The notes under the pieces: generated by a model
Told to the model about the DNA's origin: nothing
The model's database searches: none
What the model saw: the letters and a program-made list of their open reading frames with translations, nothing else
Program-made: the position numbers and the translations under genes
DNA from: Chrysomallon squamiferum
Lineage: Eukaryota > Mollusca > Gastropoda > Neomphalida > Peltospiridae
DNA: 64,000 nucleotides
Reading direction: 5' to 3'
Assembly: GCA_012295275.1 (NCBI GenBank)
Contig: CM022679.1
Location: forward strand, 21,606,110-21,670,109
Shown: piece by piece, positions 25,700 through 64,000 of the stretch
Layout: each line of letters opens with the position of its first letter
Position numbering within the stretch: the stretch's first letter is position 1

Positions 25700-26413
25700 T
25701 AATCTAGCAAAAAAAAAAAAATAATAATAATAATAAAAAAAAAAAAAAATGAAACTAACGATTAAATGAATCGATCAGAACAAATAATTTAAATTAAATA
25801 AATAAATATAAAAATAATTTTAAAAATCTCATTGCTTTGTTTCTAAAGCGATTCCAAGATTTCCTAAGCATTTCGCAATGTAATTTATTTTAAATGTTAT
25901 AAAAATATTTCTAATTATATATTTATTTCAAGGCGGTTTTCGGTTTTCAGAAAAGGGAACAACCATAATCATTTTAGAAAGGATAAAACTTTTAGTATTA
26001 ACGATAATGATGATGATGATGATGATAATAATAATAATAATAATAATAGTAGTAGTATAAACAACAACAACAATAAATAAATAAATAAGAAAAAAAAAAA
26101 AAGAAAAAAAAAAATATGTATATTGCACTATTTTAAATGGTAACAATAGAATTATGTGGTATTGAATTCTATATATATATATATATATAGAATTTGAATT
26201 AAGTAACTGGAAATAATAACAACACATGTAAATCATACTGACAGAAAGGGACGCACGCTCATACGCACACGCAAACAAACGTACATATTTCTATGAAATG
26301 TAAATTTTCATACGTTTCAGTCTTACATCAATAGCTAAAAAAAAAATTCATAAAAAAATATAAAAATAATAATAATAATAAATAAATACATAAAAAAATA
26401 TAAATAATAATAA

Positions 26414-26480
<67 letters not shown>

Positions 26481-26819
26481 AATTAAATAAAAATTAAAAT
26501 GTAACCTTAATATCTATTATTTATTTATATTTTAAAGTTAAGGTGTAAACATATTTTTATCTCTAAAATGTCATAATAACACCTCGCTAAATTTTTCAAC
26601 TATTATCTTTTGTTTTAAAGTTGAGATTGCAAAATTTTTAAATTTCTAAAACGTCAGATATATTAATATTAACAGATTAAAAGCATTTATTTTGAAATGT
26701 TAACCTTATCAGCACTGATAGAGTGAACGGTAACCGAGTCACCCAGCCTAATCAACAGTGGAATAAATAACACAAAACTCAGTATTACGCATTTAAATTA
26801 AAATATATATATATGTATA

Positions 26820-26911
<92 letters not shown>

Positions 26912-27145
26912 TAAATTTAAAAAAAGTTAAAAAGTTAAAAATATAAAGAAAACTAATAAAAAATCTATTTAAAATCTTGACGATAATAAATAACATAAGC
27001 AAATAAAAAAAAATTATAAAAAAAAGAGTATAATTTCTATCCCTTTTTTTCTTTTCTTGGAGAAAGAAACTGAAAAGGAAGAGAAAACACACTAACGTTA
27101 GACTGAAGTCCAGGCAGTAGTTACCAGTTTCTCACAGACACGTTG
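22949..27145. other. Intergenic stretch dominated by simple repeats
   Basis: No gene supported. It contains (GT)n at 23,276-23,347, long A-rich runs (23,740-23,985), an (AT)n near 24,612-24,636, a C/A-rich tract (24,920-25,020), (GA)n at 25,621-25,696 and ATG/AAT runs near 26,005-26,050. There is an AATTCTATAT palindrome near 26,164-26,193, (AAAT)n at 26,414-26,480 and 26,819-26,861, and (AAT)n at 26,861-26,910. Open frames here lack recognisable domains. Confidence 0.7.
25621..25696. repeat. (GA)n microsatellite
   Basis: About 38 uninterrupted GA units. Confidence 0.97.
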
Positions 27146-27149
27146 TCTC

Positions 27150-27980
27150 TGGTGTTAGGAAGTAGCATCTATGCAGAATTCTGGTTTATATACAAGTATT
27201 CCTATCTTACTTGCGTTAAGGTATAATACCTACACTAGTTATAAAACCAAGATCTGTTTTATATACAAGTATTCCTATCTTACTTGCGTTAAGGTATAAT
27301 GCCTACACTAGTTATAAAACCAAGATCTGTTTTATATACAAGTATTCTCGAGTTAAAGACAAATGCCTGCTCTAGTTAAGAAATACTATCTACACTGATT
27401 TCTGGGTTTAGATACTTGTATTCCTACATTTGTTATAAAGCTGAGTTCATATTTATACAGATGTATTCCTGGTTTAGGCAGAACTCTGGTGTTAAGGAAT
27501 AAAGCCTACACCAGTTTAAAAAAAATCGAATTCTTTTTTATATACAAGTATTCCTTTGTTAGGCAGAAATCTGATGTTAAGGAATAATGCATTCCTGTGT
27601 CATGCAGAATACTGATGTTAAGGACTAATGCCTACACTAGTTCCAAAACCGATTCTTTTTTATAATACACGTATTCATTTTTTAAACATCATAACAGTGT
27701 CAAGGATTAAGGCCTATACTGGTTATAAAACAAAGTTGTTTTTATATACTGGTATTCCTAGGTCAGGCAGAACTGTTCTGTTAAGGAATAATGGCTACAC
27801 TATTGATTAAACTGAGTTTTGTTTTATATACTGTTAGCCGTAGGTCAGACAGAACTCTGGTGTTAAGGAATAATGCCCACGCTAGTTATAAAATCCACAT
27901 CTTATTCATATATATAAATATTCCTTTCTTGGTCAGAATTCTGTTATAAAACCAAGTTCTTTTTTATTCTTATTTTATTC
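27150..27980. repeat. Degenerate ~73-bp tandem repeat
   Basis: Two clear 73-bp periods start at 27,185 and 27,257 (TTTATATACAAGTATTCC ... CTACACTAGTTATAAAACC). A series of decayed copies runs to about 27,980, each still showing ACAAGTATTCC-like and TTAAGGAATAATGCC-like pieces. Confidence 0.85.
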
Positions 27981-29549
27981 CTATGCATGTACTTTAATTA
28001 AATACCGTACCAAATGCTTTGGTCTGTCTGAAAATGTATAATAAGGGAGATAATTTAAATACTTTAAATTAATGATAATTAATACGACGGATAAAAAATA
28101 AACTGGGGATAAACTTATGAAGTACACTCACGGTTACTTTGGTACTGAAAATTCACATTTAAAATGACCCTGACATTTCGGACGTCACACGCCCTCACAT
28201 ACATCCATACACAGAGACACACAGAGACAAACACACAGAGACAAACACACAGACAGACAAAACATTTTTTAACGAAAAGTTTGAAAAAAAAAAAAATTGA
28301 ATCCAATATCAATGAGAAAATTGCAAACTTTTATAACGTTATAAAAATTTTAATAAACATTTCCTTTTCAAAAAAACACGTGCAAATTGCATTAAAAAGT
28401 ATGGACAAAAAGGTGTCACGAGAACAAACAAACAAAACAAACAAACACACAATAATAAAATATCATAAAAATGTGTGTAAAAAGCTCCCCTCCCCCAGTA
28501 AATGGATAGTGTCCACCATACAAGAAACATTTCGTAAAGTGACACCGTTAAATAGTGACAATGTTGCAAAAATTGGTTTTACATTTTTGTTTTTCTCTCT
28601 AGGGCAGTTCTTGGATCAGTTACTTGTAATCAAATCGTTGGTTGTTCATTCCTGTCTGAGAGACCACACCATCAGTGAAAGTTAACTGAGAGTTAATAAG
28701 AAAGAAACACACACTCACAAAAATAAGAATTTCGATGAAGTGCAAAAACTATAGTAAAACGTTTTGGGATATGTAGTTTCAGAATCAGTTTTAGCAATGT
28801 GCGCCGATTTGGTGTTTCCCCACGTCGAGTATGTCGAAGGCAGAGGTGTGTACTTTCCTATACAGTACAAGAAGGTGCATGTAGAATAAAAACGTTCATT
28901 ACAGGAAATGTACGAAACAAGCCTTAATATGTGCTGCGGGTTTTCTCTTTCATAATGAACCATTTCAAAACCCAGCTTGGCAACGGACAACCACTGACAT
29001 TAAAAAATATGCTGAAGTGTCTTGAAGCCAAAGTTATTCGTTCATTTAGTGGAAAGGGACGTTTAATAAAAGGTATTAATGGATTTTTAAATAAAATAAA
29101 AATAATAATAACAATAATAAAAAAGTTCAGTGTTTAAAGTTTCCGAATCAACAACACATGCTCAGCACCTGTTTTTCATCAAGACACTCTTAATGAAAAA
29201 TAAACACACATTTTTCTTTTTTTTTTTGGTTTTCCTTTCAGGGTCCATCACATTCAAGCTCTGAAATGAGAAGTTACTTTCTTCCAGTTTCTTTTTCTCT
29301 TAATTAACACGTCTCAAGTATTCGCTCATTAAGCATCTCATTTAGAACTCTCCTTAACATTACAATACCTCATAAAGAAAGTTTCCAGTCGTCTTTATAC
29401 CCCTTCACGTTCAACCCTATTCCTTCTGAAGCATTATTATTAAGAAAGAAAGGGGGGGGGGAAGTATCGACATGTGCTTAATTCCAGCATCCCTCAGGCT
29501 GAAACGTCCTGGCGTTGTTGTAAAGGTGACGCACCCTCTTGAACTGCGA
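27981..29549. other. Non-coding stretch at the 3' side of the gamma-1/6-like gene
   Basis: No independent gene supported. The part next to 29,550 must contain the 3' UTR of the minus-strand gene. I see no exact minus-strand AATAAA within about 500 bases of the stop, so the transcript end is not placed. A G9 run lies at 29,452-29,461. Confidence 0.55.
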
Positions 29550-51581
<22,032 letters not shown>

Positions 51582-52894
51582 TTTGGCCCGCTGCTCCTCT
51601 CGTGAACGTCTAACTTAGCAGACGACAGTAGCCGGATCGTCTGCTTCATTCACAAGAAAGATGATGAATTGCAACACCAAGCCAAACTTATCTCCGATAA
51701 CCCGCGTGCATTTGTGGACGTTGTGAACTCATACATATACATATACATATATATATATGTATGTATGTATATGTATACCAAATGAAAACTCTTGTTGTTA
51801 AAACGGAATTGATAGAAAGCTCTCTGTCGGTGCGTCTCTCCGTATGTAAGTGTGTGTATATGTGTGTGTGTGCCGCTGGCTCCGTTGATGCCTTCTTTTG
51901 TGTGGGCCGTTTTACAAGCATCACGTGCGTTATCGGAAATCAACACCGACTCGCTGCTCGTCCCATTTCGCGGCAGCTCGCTGTAATTGTCCACACATGT
52001 TAGAGTGGTACTGGTCTACTTTGCCTCACTGCACTCACCGAGCGGCGCGTACGTACGTACGTACGTGATTCTGTCATGTTTTCGTCTGTGTGTTTTTCCT
52101 GTGTGTGTATGTATGTGTTTGTGTGTGTGGGTATGTGTATGTGTATGTGTGTGTGTGGGTATGTGTATGTGTATGTGTGTGTCTATTGTTATTGTTTTTT
52201 TTTTGTTTTTTGTTTTAGTTTTAGTGTAGTCTTTGAGTCTTTAAGTACATATATGTGCATGTATGTATGTATGTAATATATATGTTTATATGTATATGTG
52301 TATATGTGTATATGTGTATGTATGTATGTATGTATGTATGCAATATATATATATATATATATATACTGATGTATGTGTGGTGTGCGAGAGAGAGATAAGA
52401 AGAAGAAAAAAAAAGAAGAAGAAAAAGAAGAGAGACAGACGAACAGATCAGAAGGAAAGAAAAGAAAGATATGTTTGTTCGTTTGTTTATTTATTTGTCT
52501 GTTCATTTATTATCCAGAATTTAAGAGTTAAAAAATATTTAAAAAAAAAATAAATAAAAAAATAAAAAATAAAAAATATAAAATTAAAAAATTAAATAAG
52601 TAAATAAATAAATAAATAAATAATACACTGATATTATTTTCTTTGTCTATTATTATTGTTTATGTTTTATATTTTTATTTTTATTTTTTTATTTATTTAG
52701 AATTCTGCTGATACAATAACATAATAATTTATATAAGTTTTCCTTTACTTCTTTTTTCTGGTTTGAAGATGTATAAAAGTGTTGTCTTAGAATGAAAGCC
52801 TTTCAGTGTTATACATAACTAATACCATTTACCATTTACCAGTACTTAATATCAAGATAAATTTATATAATTTAATTTTGGTTCCATTTTGGAA

Positions 52895-52925
<31 letters not shown>

Positions 52926-54605
52926 AAAAGTAATAATAATAGTTGTTTTTGTTGCTGTTGTTGTTGTTATTATTATTATTGTTGTTTTTTTTGTTTTTTT
53001 ATATTTGCAATCGAATAGCCAATGTAATAAATAAGACAGAAATCTAAGGAATGAAAAACAATATTAATATATGTTCTGTTTCCTGACGTGTTACGTAGGT
53101 CATCAGGCTGACGTAACTGTGGAGCAACATGGTGTTTTCTGATTGGCTAATTAATACTGGAGATGTCATCTTGTACTTTAATACTATTCGCTTTATAATG
53201 CGAATATGTTTATAGAAAAAAGCTCTGATAAAACACACTTAAAATAATATATAAATAAATTTAAATAATAATAATAATGATAATAATGATGTTGATGATG
53301 ACGATGATGATTGTTATTATTACTATTGTTGTTGTTGTTGTTGGTATTATTATTAGTAGTGGTAGTAAAAATACCAGTAGTAGTATTATTAGTATTACGA
53401 GTGTTTTTTATTAACTCAGTCTTTTATGACTTTTACACTGTTAAAACAAATGGCTCAAAATGGCACATTTGTTTCTGAAGGTTAATATATTTTTTGCTGG
53501 CGTGAAGCGAAAAATAAACGAATGCTCTGATTTATTTTTCATGTAGTTTTAGAAGTTTATGTGGTCTTCTTTGTTTTTTAATTTATTCATTTTAGTTTTT
53601 GTTTTCATTTTTTTTGTGTTCTTCAGATTTGTTTTTAAAACTTTTTTTTATGTGTCAGTATTAAGATAAATGTATAGAGAGGTTGATAAACATATTTAAA
53701 TATTTAACTAAAGGATGGATAAAATAAACATACCGTATACACGAACACACCATATCTTCATCACGTTATTTATTTATTATTATTATTTTTTATAACAAAA
53801 TATTATTTAATAAATCTAGAAGACTGTTTTTACACACACACATATTAGTAATTAATAATAATTTTTAATAATGATCACGTATGTAATAAACACATAGATT
53901 ATTTACATTTTAATCAGATTAGCTGTAAACTGGTTCATCTGTCGGCTGATACCCGCAGGCAAACTATGAGACTTTGCAATTCTCCTCTAAGAATCCTATG
54001 TATGGGATATATATATATATATATTCATATATTTATTATCCATTTAAACGACTGAGGATCTAGCTTAGTGCACGTACATAAGTTCATTAGAACAACCATT
54101 AAAATCTGTTTTCCTTACCTTTACATTAGAGTTATTTCACGAAGCATGGAGTCTACCCTGTTTAGACGTTTTAAGTAGAAACGTTAGCTTCAGATTCACG
54201 ATGTATTTATCTACTAAAATACATTTACGTGTTTTAACTTTAATGTATTTGGAAGGCTTGAATAACAAATATGTATACAAATATATAATTTTAGTAAACG
54301 TGCTCAGACGTAAAATAGATGATTTTACATATATATATTCTTTATTTTTCTTTATTTTTTTTTCCTTTAAAATTATAACGAAGAAAAAAGATTATGATAA
54401 CAATTAACCAAACATTCTAAACAATTTTTTGGCACATGACAGACACGCCATAACATATGCATTACTTTAAAGAGACTGAGGAGAGGTTTGGCTTTTTTCT
54501 TCTTCTTCTTCTTTTAATAATTATCGTAAATTAAAGACAGTTTTCCATTAAAAAAAACAACTTGATAACGTATTTATTTACTGCTTTGGTTATGTGAAGA
54601 GTTAG

Positions 54606-54637
<32 letters not shown>

Positions 54638-55114
54638 GTGGTATGGTTATTACATACTGTTTATGTTTTTTTAAATGTGAGGAAACTCTAGTAATCTGTG
54701 TTGTATTTGTAAATTATCTTTATGGTAATTTCACGTTTTTCTTTGGTGCTTTATGTCAGCTGTTGTTTAGTGTCGATGTTAAGTTGAATAGTCTACGTAC
54801 TTTGGTTTGTTTGTGCACATATATATTTTATATAGTAGCTGCATATATACATGTAATATAACAGTAGTAGTAAAATAGTAGTAGTAAAATGATGCTGATG
54901 ATTATGACAATGATGTGGTAATTGATACAAAAAACAACACAACGACTGTAAAATTTTTGAAATTTCATAATTTATTATACAAAAATGACATATAAAATGT
55001 TATGCTCGTCTTTCCTTTCAACACAAAATGGGTTATTCAGGCTTAAAGTGCAGTATTGAAAAACATCATCAACATACGGAGAAATGTGAGTATAGAACAT
55101 ACAGTGATATTACC

Positions 55115-55147
<33 letters not shown>

Positions 55148-55799
55148 TTTTATATATATTTAAATTTGTCTCATGTAGCGCGTCTAACACAGTGGCACAT
55201 GACGTCAGGCGTTTTTTCACTCGTTGAATTAGGCTTAACCAAGCTAACACAAGATGAAAAACGCTTACACGTATAAATATATTTATCACATAAATAAATC
55301 TCAGAGAAATGTTATTTCATTGAAAACAGAAACAAACAAACAAACAAACAAACAAACAAACAAAACAACCCAGACACTTCCAAACTCCCCCCTCCAAAAA
55401 AAAATCCCAACAAAAAACAACAAAAACGATAGAAAACAGTATATGAAAGAAATATATAAAAATATAAAGGACTTACAAAATTAAAAAAAAAAAAACAAAA
55501 ACGACAATCCCCAAAAAATAAAAAAAAAAAAAAAAAAAAAAAAAAATCGAAAAAAAAAAACAAAAAAAACTTCCTATTATATGTGGAATTAACCGTTATA
55601 AATATTAAACAAAATTAATATGACTTTTAGAATAAAAATATTTAGATAGCCAGGTAAATAGATTTCTTATTATTAGTTTTGTTTGATAAAGGCAACAAAG
55701 AATAATTTTCTATAGTATAACGAAACATAAACAAAAACAATAATAATATCAACAACTCATTAAGCAATAAAATAAATAAATAACTAAATGAATAAATGC

Positions 55800-55836
<37 letters not shown>

Positions 55837-56518
55837 TAACAATAATAATAATAATAATAATAATAATAATTATTATTATTTTTTATAAAAACAAAAGAAA
55901 ACAGTACAAAAACAACTAAAGAGAAAACAAAAAACAATAAAATTAATAATTAAAAAATAAATAAAAAATATTATAACAATAAAATAAATAATAAATAAAA
56001 AAAACAAACAAAACAAATAAATTAATTTTCAAACGTAAAAAAAATAAAAAAAAAAAAAAAAAAAATAAAATAAAATAAAATAAAAATAAATAAATATTAT
56101 AACAATAATAATAAATAATAAATAATAAATAAATAAACAACAACAGGAAACGGAAGAAATTATTGTATTTTCAAAACGTATATCATTTTCTTATCCGGAA
56201 AGTAATTTCGGACTGAAGCATAGTAGAAAGTCACGGACAAAAAGCACAAAACAGATTTGTCAGGATTTGTAGGGTGGGGAAACAACCCAGAGGAAACCCA
56301 AGCGGAAGTAAAATCAGGGGAAAAAGGGGAATAACTGACATGGAAGCAAAAGGAGTCGGGTATATGGGGAAGACTAATGTTTGATATAAACGTTATCTGC
56401 CTAATTTATAAATTAAATGAGATTACTTCAAAGTTTGTGTTATGAACAGTAACGAATGATTTAATGTATCACTGATAAATAAATAAATAAATAAATTCAA
56501 TAAATAAACCACTGTTTC

Positions 56519-56583
<65 letters not shown>
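56519..56583. repeat. (AAT)n microsatellite
   Basis: About 21 AAT units. Confidence 0.93.
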
Positions 56584-56584
<1 letters not shown>

Positions 56585-57271
56585 GCAATAGTATTAATAG
56601 TAATAAGATAAAATAATACATAAATAAAATCGATGTCTGTCTAAAAATAAAAATTATCTATAAGGAAGTAGTTACTTCTGATGATGTTTTTTTACTTTTT
56701 TTTTCTCAAATGACGTCACAGATTCTCAGTTTTATTCTTTGCACATTAATAAACGCTCACATTAATTCATAAATAGTCACACTTTTTAAAATACGTAAGA
56801 AATCTTTCACATGAGTCAAACACAAATTTCATACATAACAACAACAAACATTCCTGGATATGGATATTTTGACATTTTATAGCATTTTTTTGGTTTGATT
56901 TTGATAAGTTTTACAAAAAAAAACAAGCAAATTAAAAAAAAAATAAAAAAAAACAATTAAAATTAAAAATTAAAATATTAAATAAAGAATAATAATAATA
57001 TATAGATATATAATACTAATACTAATACTAATACTACTAATAATAGTAATAATGAAAATAAATGAATGAATAAATAAATAAATAAAATTAACAATAAAAA
57101 AATAAATTAAAAAATTAATAAAACAATGATGATTTATAGTCATTCATTCATTCTCATTTGTACATTTTCATAATTTCTACTATAGAATGTAACTTTGTAT
57201 GTTTAAAACAAAACCCTATAAATAAATCAGAACCGATGTTATATAAATGTATATAATTTGAGTGTGTGTAT

Positions 57272-57315
<44 letters not shown>

Positions 57316-58096
57316 AGTCCAAAGATGTTTTAATCTGTAACATAATCTGACAAAATAGTTCGATTTAAAATCTCCACAAAAACACATTATATAATTCGTC
57401 TATGTTGTAGTAAATAAAACCATTCTTAAAAAAAAAAAAAAAAAAACACACAAAAAAAAAAGATACATAAACCCAAAAACTCTGCAAAATAACAAAACAA
57501 CAACTTTCGTTTCTTTTCTTCTTTTTTTAAAAAAAAGGAACAATGATGCACCAAAGTTCAAGAAACATGAATAAAAAAAAAAACAAAAAAAAAAAAAATA
57601 AAAAAAAAAGAAGAAATCGAATTTGTTTTAAAAATAACTATGTGCGACAGCGGCGTAACATTTAACAGTAACAGTAGGCTGGTACCAGACACAGGTTACC
57701 TTCACAAAATCTATCATGACGTTGTACTTCAAAAATGTATATATATATGGATATATATATATATTCATATATTGACTTCGAATTTTGTATTTATGACAAT
57801 GATCCATTATATATTATATATATATTATTGATGACATCACTCTTGCTTTTGGCGCTCGTTGGAAATTCTGTCTGTTAACAACGCAAAACTATCTACCCAG
57901 GGCACAGAACAAGACTGTGCTGTTCAGAGTGGAAAGGCTGTTATTAATCGGCTCATTCTGTTCTAATAACCTTTCAAACAGTGATATTCCTTTTGCACAC
58001 GGCCCCGACCCGCCTTCAAGAAGGGCATCAACTCTTGAACATCCAAACGTGATATACACAAACACATCAGGAATTATCTCCCTTCGGTCTCGTTTA

Positions 58097-58130
<34 letters not shown>

Positions 58131-58194
58131 AAATTCTTTCAAAGTATTGACCAGCTCCGCTGTAAACAGCTATTATAAACACATTATTGTGCCT

Positions 58195-58200
58195 TTTATT
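58195..58200 (-). terminator. Candidate poly-A signal of the TARP gene
   Basis: AATAAA on the minus strand, about 170 bases after the TGA at 58,369-58,367. Confidence 0.45.
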
Positions 58201-58366
58201 TATCATTTGTTTCATTTTATTTTTTTTTTAAATGTCGGCACAGATTACGTGATAAAAAAAACCGGTTCAAAACAAAATTCCCAGATCTACACGGCGAACT
58301 CTAGTCGATTGCCCACGTGCAAATTATGAACAAGAGCTGTTACAGATAAACCTACTCACTCCTTTG

Positions 58367-63144
<4,778 letters not shown>

Positions 63145-63635
63145 CTGAAAACGAGAAGAGAAAGTGTAAAATAATTGTGTCTTTAGAACCATAGCAAAAC
63201 AAATAAGTAAGTAAATAAAAAAATGGATATTTACAGGTGTAAATGAATGAAGTAATGGATGAATAAGTGAATAAATAAATAAAATACAATAAATAAATAC
63301 ATAAATAAATAGATAGATCGATAGACAGATAGATAGATAGATAGATCGATAGACAGATAGATAGAGAGATCGATAGATAGATAGATAGATCGATAGACAG
63401 ATAGATAGAGAGATCGATAGATAGATCGATAGACAGATAGATAGATAGACAGATAGATAGATAGATCGATAGACAGACAGATAGATAGATCGATAGACAG
63501 ACAGACAGACAGACAGATAGATAGATCGATAGACAGATAGATAGATAGATCGATAGACAGATAGATAGACAGACAGATAGATAGATAGATCGATAGACAG
63601 ATAGATAGATAGATCGATAGACAGAATATATATAT

Positions 63636-63688
<53 letters not shown>

Positions 63689-63741
63689 CAGACAGATATA
63701 TCGATAGACAGATAGATAGATCGATAGACAGACAGACAGAC

Positions 63742-63772
<31 letters not shown>

Positions 63773-64000
63773 CAGACAGATAGATAATGTAACCAAAAAC
63801 GTGGTCGATAAAAGATCTCATTTTCTAAAGACTAATTCAGATATAATCAAATAGAAACTTCATTTATAGCAACAACAATAACAACAACAACAACAATAAT
63901 AATAATAATAATAATAATTGCTTTCTTCAAACTATCTATCAGTTCGAAGAATAAACAGTCGAAACTTCTCTCTCTCTCCCTCTCCCTCCCTCCCTCTCTC
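63145..64000 (-). other. Upstream intron of the TARP gene (partial)
   Basis: No exon recognised between 63,145 and the window end. The stretch is mostly the GATA/GACA array, then AAC/AAT runs (63,866-63,918) and the start of a CT-rich tract at the edge. Confidence 0.7.
63309..63786. repeat. GATA/GACA compound microsatellite (about 480 bp)
   Basis: Alternating GATA and GACA tetranucleotides with regularly spaced ATCG variants, forming a higher-order GATAGATCGATAGACAG pattern. Two short (TA)n pieces occur (63,627-63,638 and near 63,695). Confidence 0.95.

Larger units (their letters stand above)
51582..58366. other. Intergenic region between the two gamma-subunit genes
   Basis: About 6.8 kb between the stop of the TARP gene and the start of the gamma-1/6-like gene, so it must contain the latter's promoter and 5' UTR. 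No TATA box is evident near 51,600-51,700. An E-box CACGTG lies near 51,921 and a CRE-like TGACGTAA at 53,109-53,116; both are candidates only. The rest is GT-rich (52,085-52,185), GTAT-rich (52,255-52,370), A-rich (52,540-52,620, 55,480-55,570, 56,036-56,110), (AAT)n (55,801-55,880; 56,519-56,583) and (GT)n (57,270-57,315) DNA. No third gamma gene was found here. Confidence 0.65.

Noticed and set aside
28164-28685. 173-residue plus-strand frame
   Set aside because: Lys/Thr-rich, from CA-rich and A-rich DNA. No domain, and it is not supported by splice signals.
51582-58366. A third gamma-subunit gene (gamma-4/8-like) expected from the vertebrate order
   Set aside because: I looked for GLW, FP..S and YGWSF-like coding on the minus strand and found none. 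The space is simple repeats.

Overview
This window is nuclear DNA from an invertebrate animal, most likely a mollusc. The evidence is widely spaced intron-containing genes, a background of AT-rich simple repeats (poly-A, AAT, AAAT, CT/GA, GT, TATC/GATA), and secreted Gly/Met-rich proteins of the kind seen in mollusc shell, ligament or byssus matrix. The species cannot be read from the sequence. There are no bacterial genes, tRNA genes, rRNA genes or CRISPR arrays.

Left third (about 1.8-23 kb), plus strand: three tandem paralogues (called A, B and C here) encode secreted proteins built on a 15-bp / five-residue Gly-Val-Gly-Gly-Met/Leu repeat. Each gene has the same plan: a conserved TATA promoter, a short non-coding first exon, a roughly 1.2-kb intron with a (CT)n tract near its donor, one coding exon starting with a signal peptide, and a conserved 3' non-coding exon. 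Each is followed by a minisatellite field with 47-bp units after A and 40-bp units after B and C. B and C lie in a recent direct duplication with its junction at about 17,204/17,205. A is an older relative with extra GAGFS and elastin-like PGYG blocks.

Middle and right (about 29.5-64 kb), minus strand: two genes of the voltage-gated calcium channel gamma subunit / TARP family lie head to tail. The first (63,144 to 58,367) is the 3' part of a stargazin-like TARP. Its membrane core resembles gamma-5/gamma-7, and it ends in RRTTPV, the PDZ ligand known from stargazin. The second (51,581 to 29,550) is complete in four exons, codes for 241 residues, and resembles gamma-1/gamma-6. The two share an intron at the same place and phase in TM3. 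Their order and orientation match those I recall for the vertebrate CACNG5-4-1 and CACNG7-8-6 clusters.

The rest is introns and intergenic DNA full of microsatellites and minisatellites, with a pogo-like MITE (33.3 kb), a SINE-like insertion (4.3 kb) and dispersed repeats shared between the two halves. The proteins discussed were spliced by eye. No search or alignment program was run.
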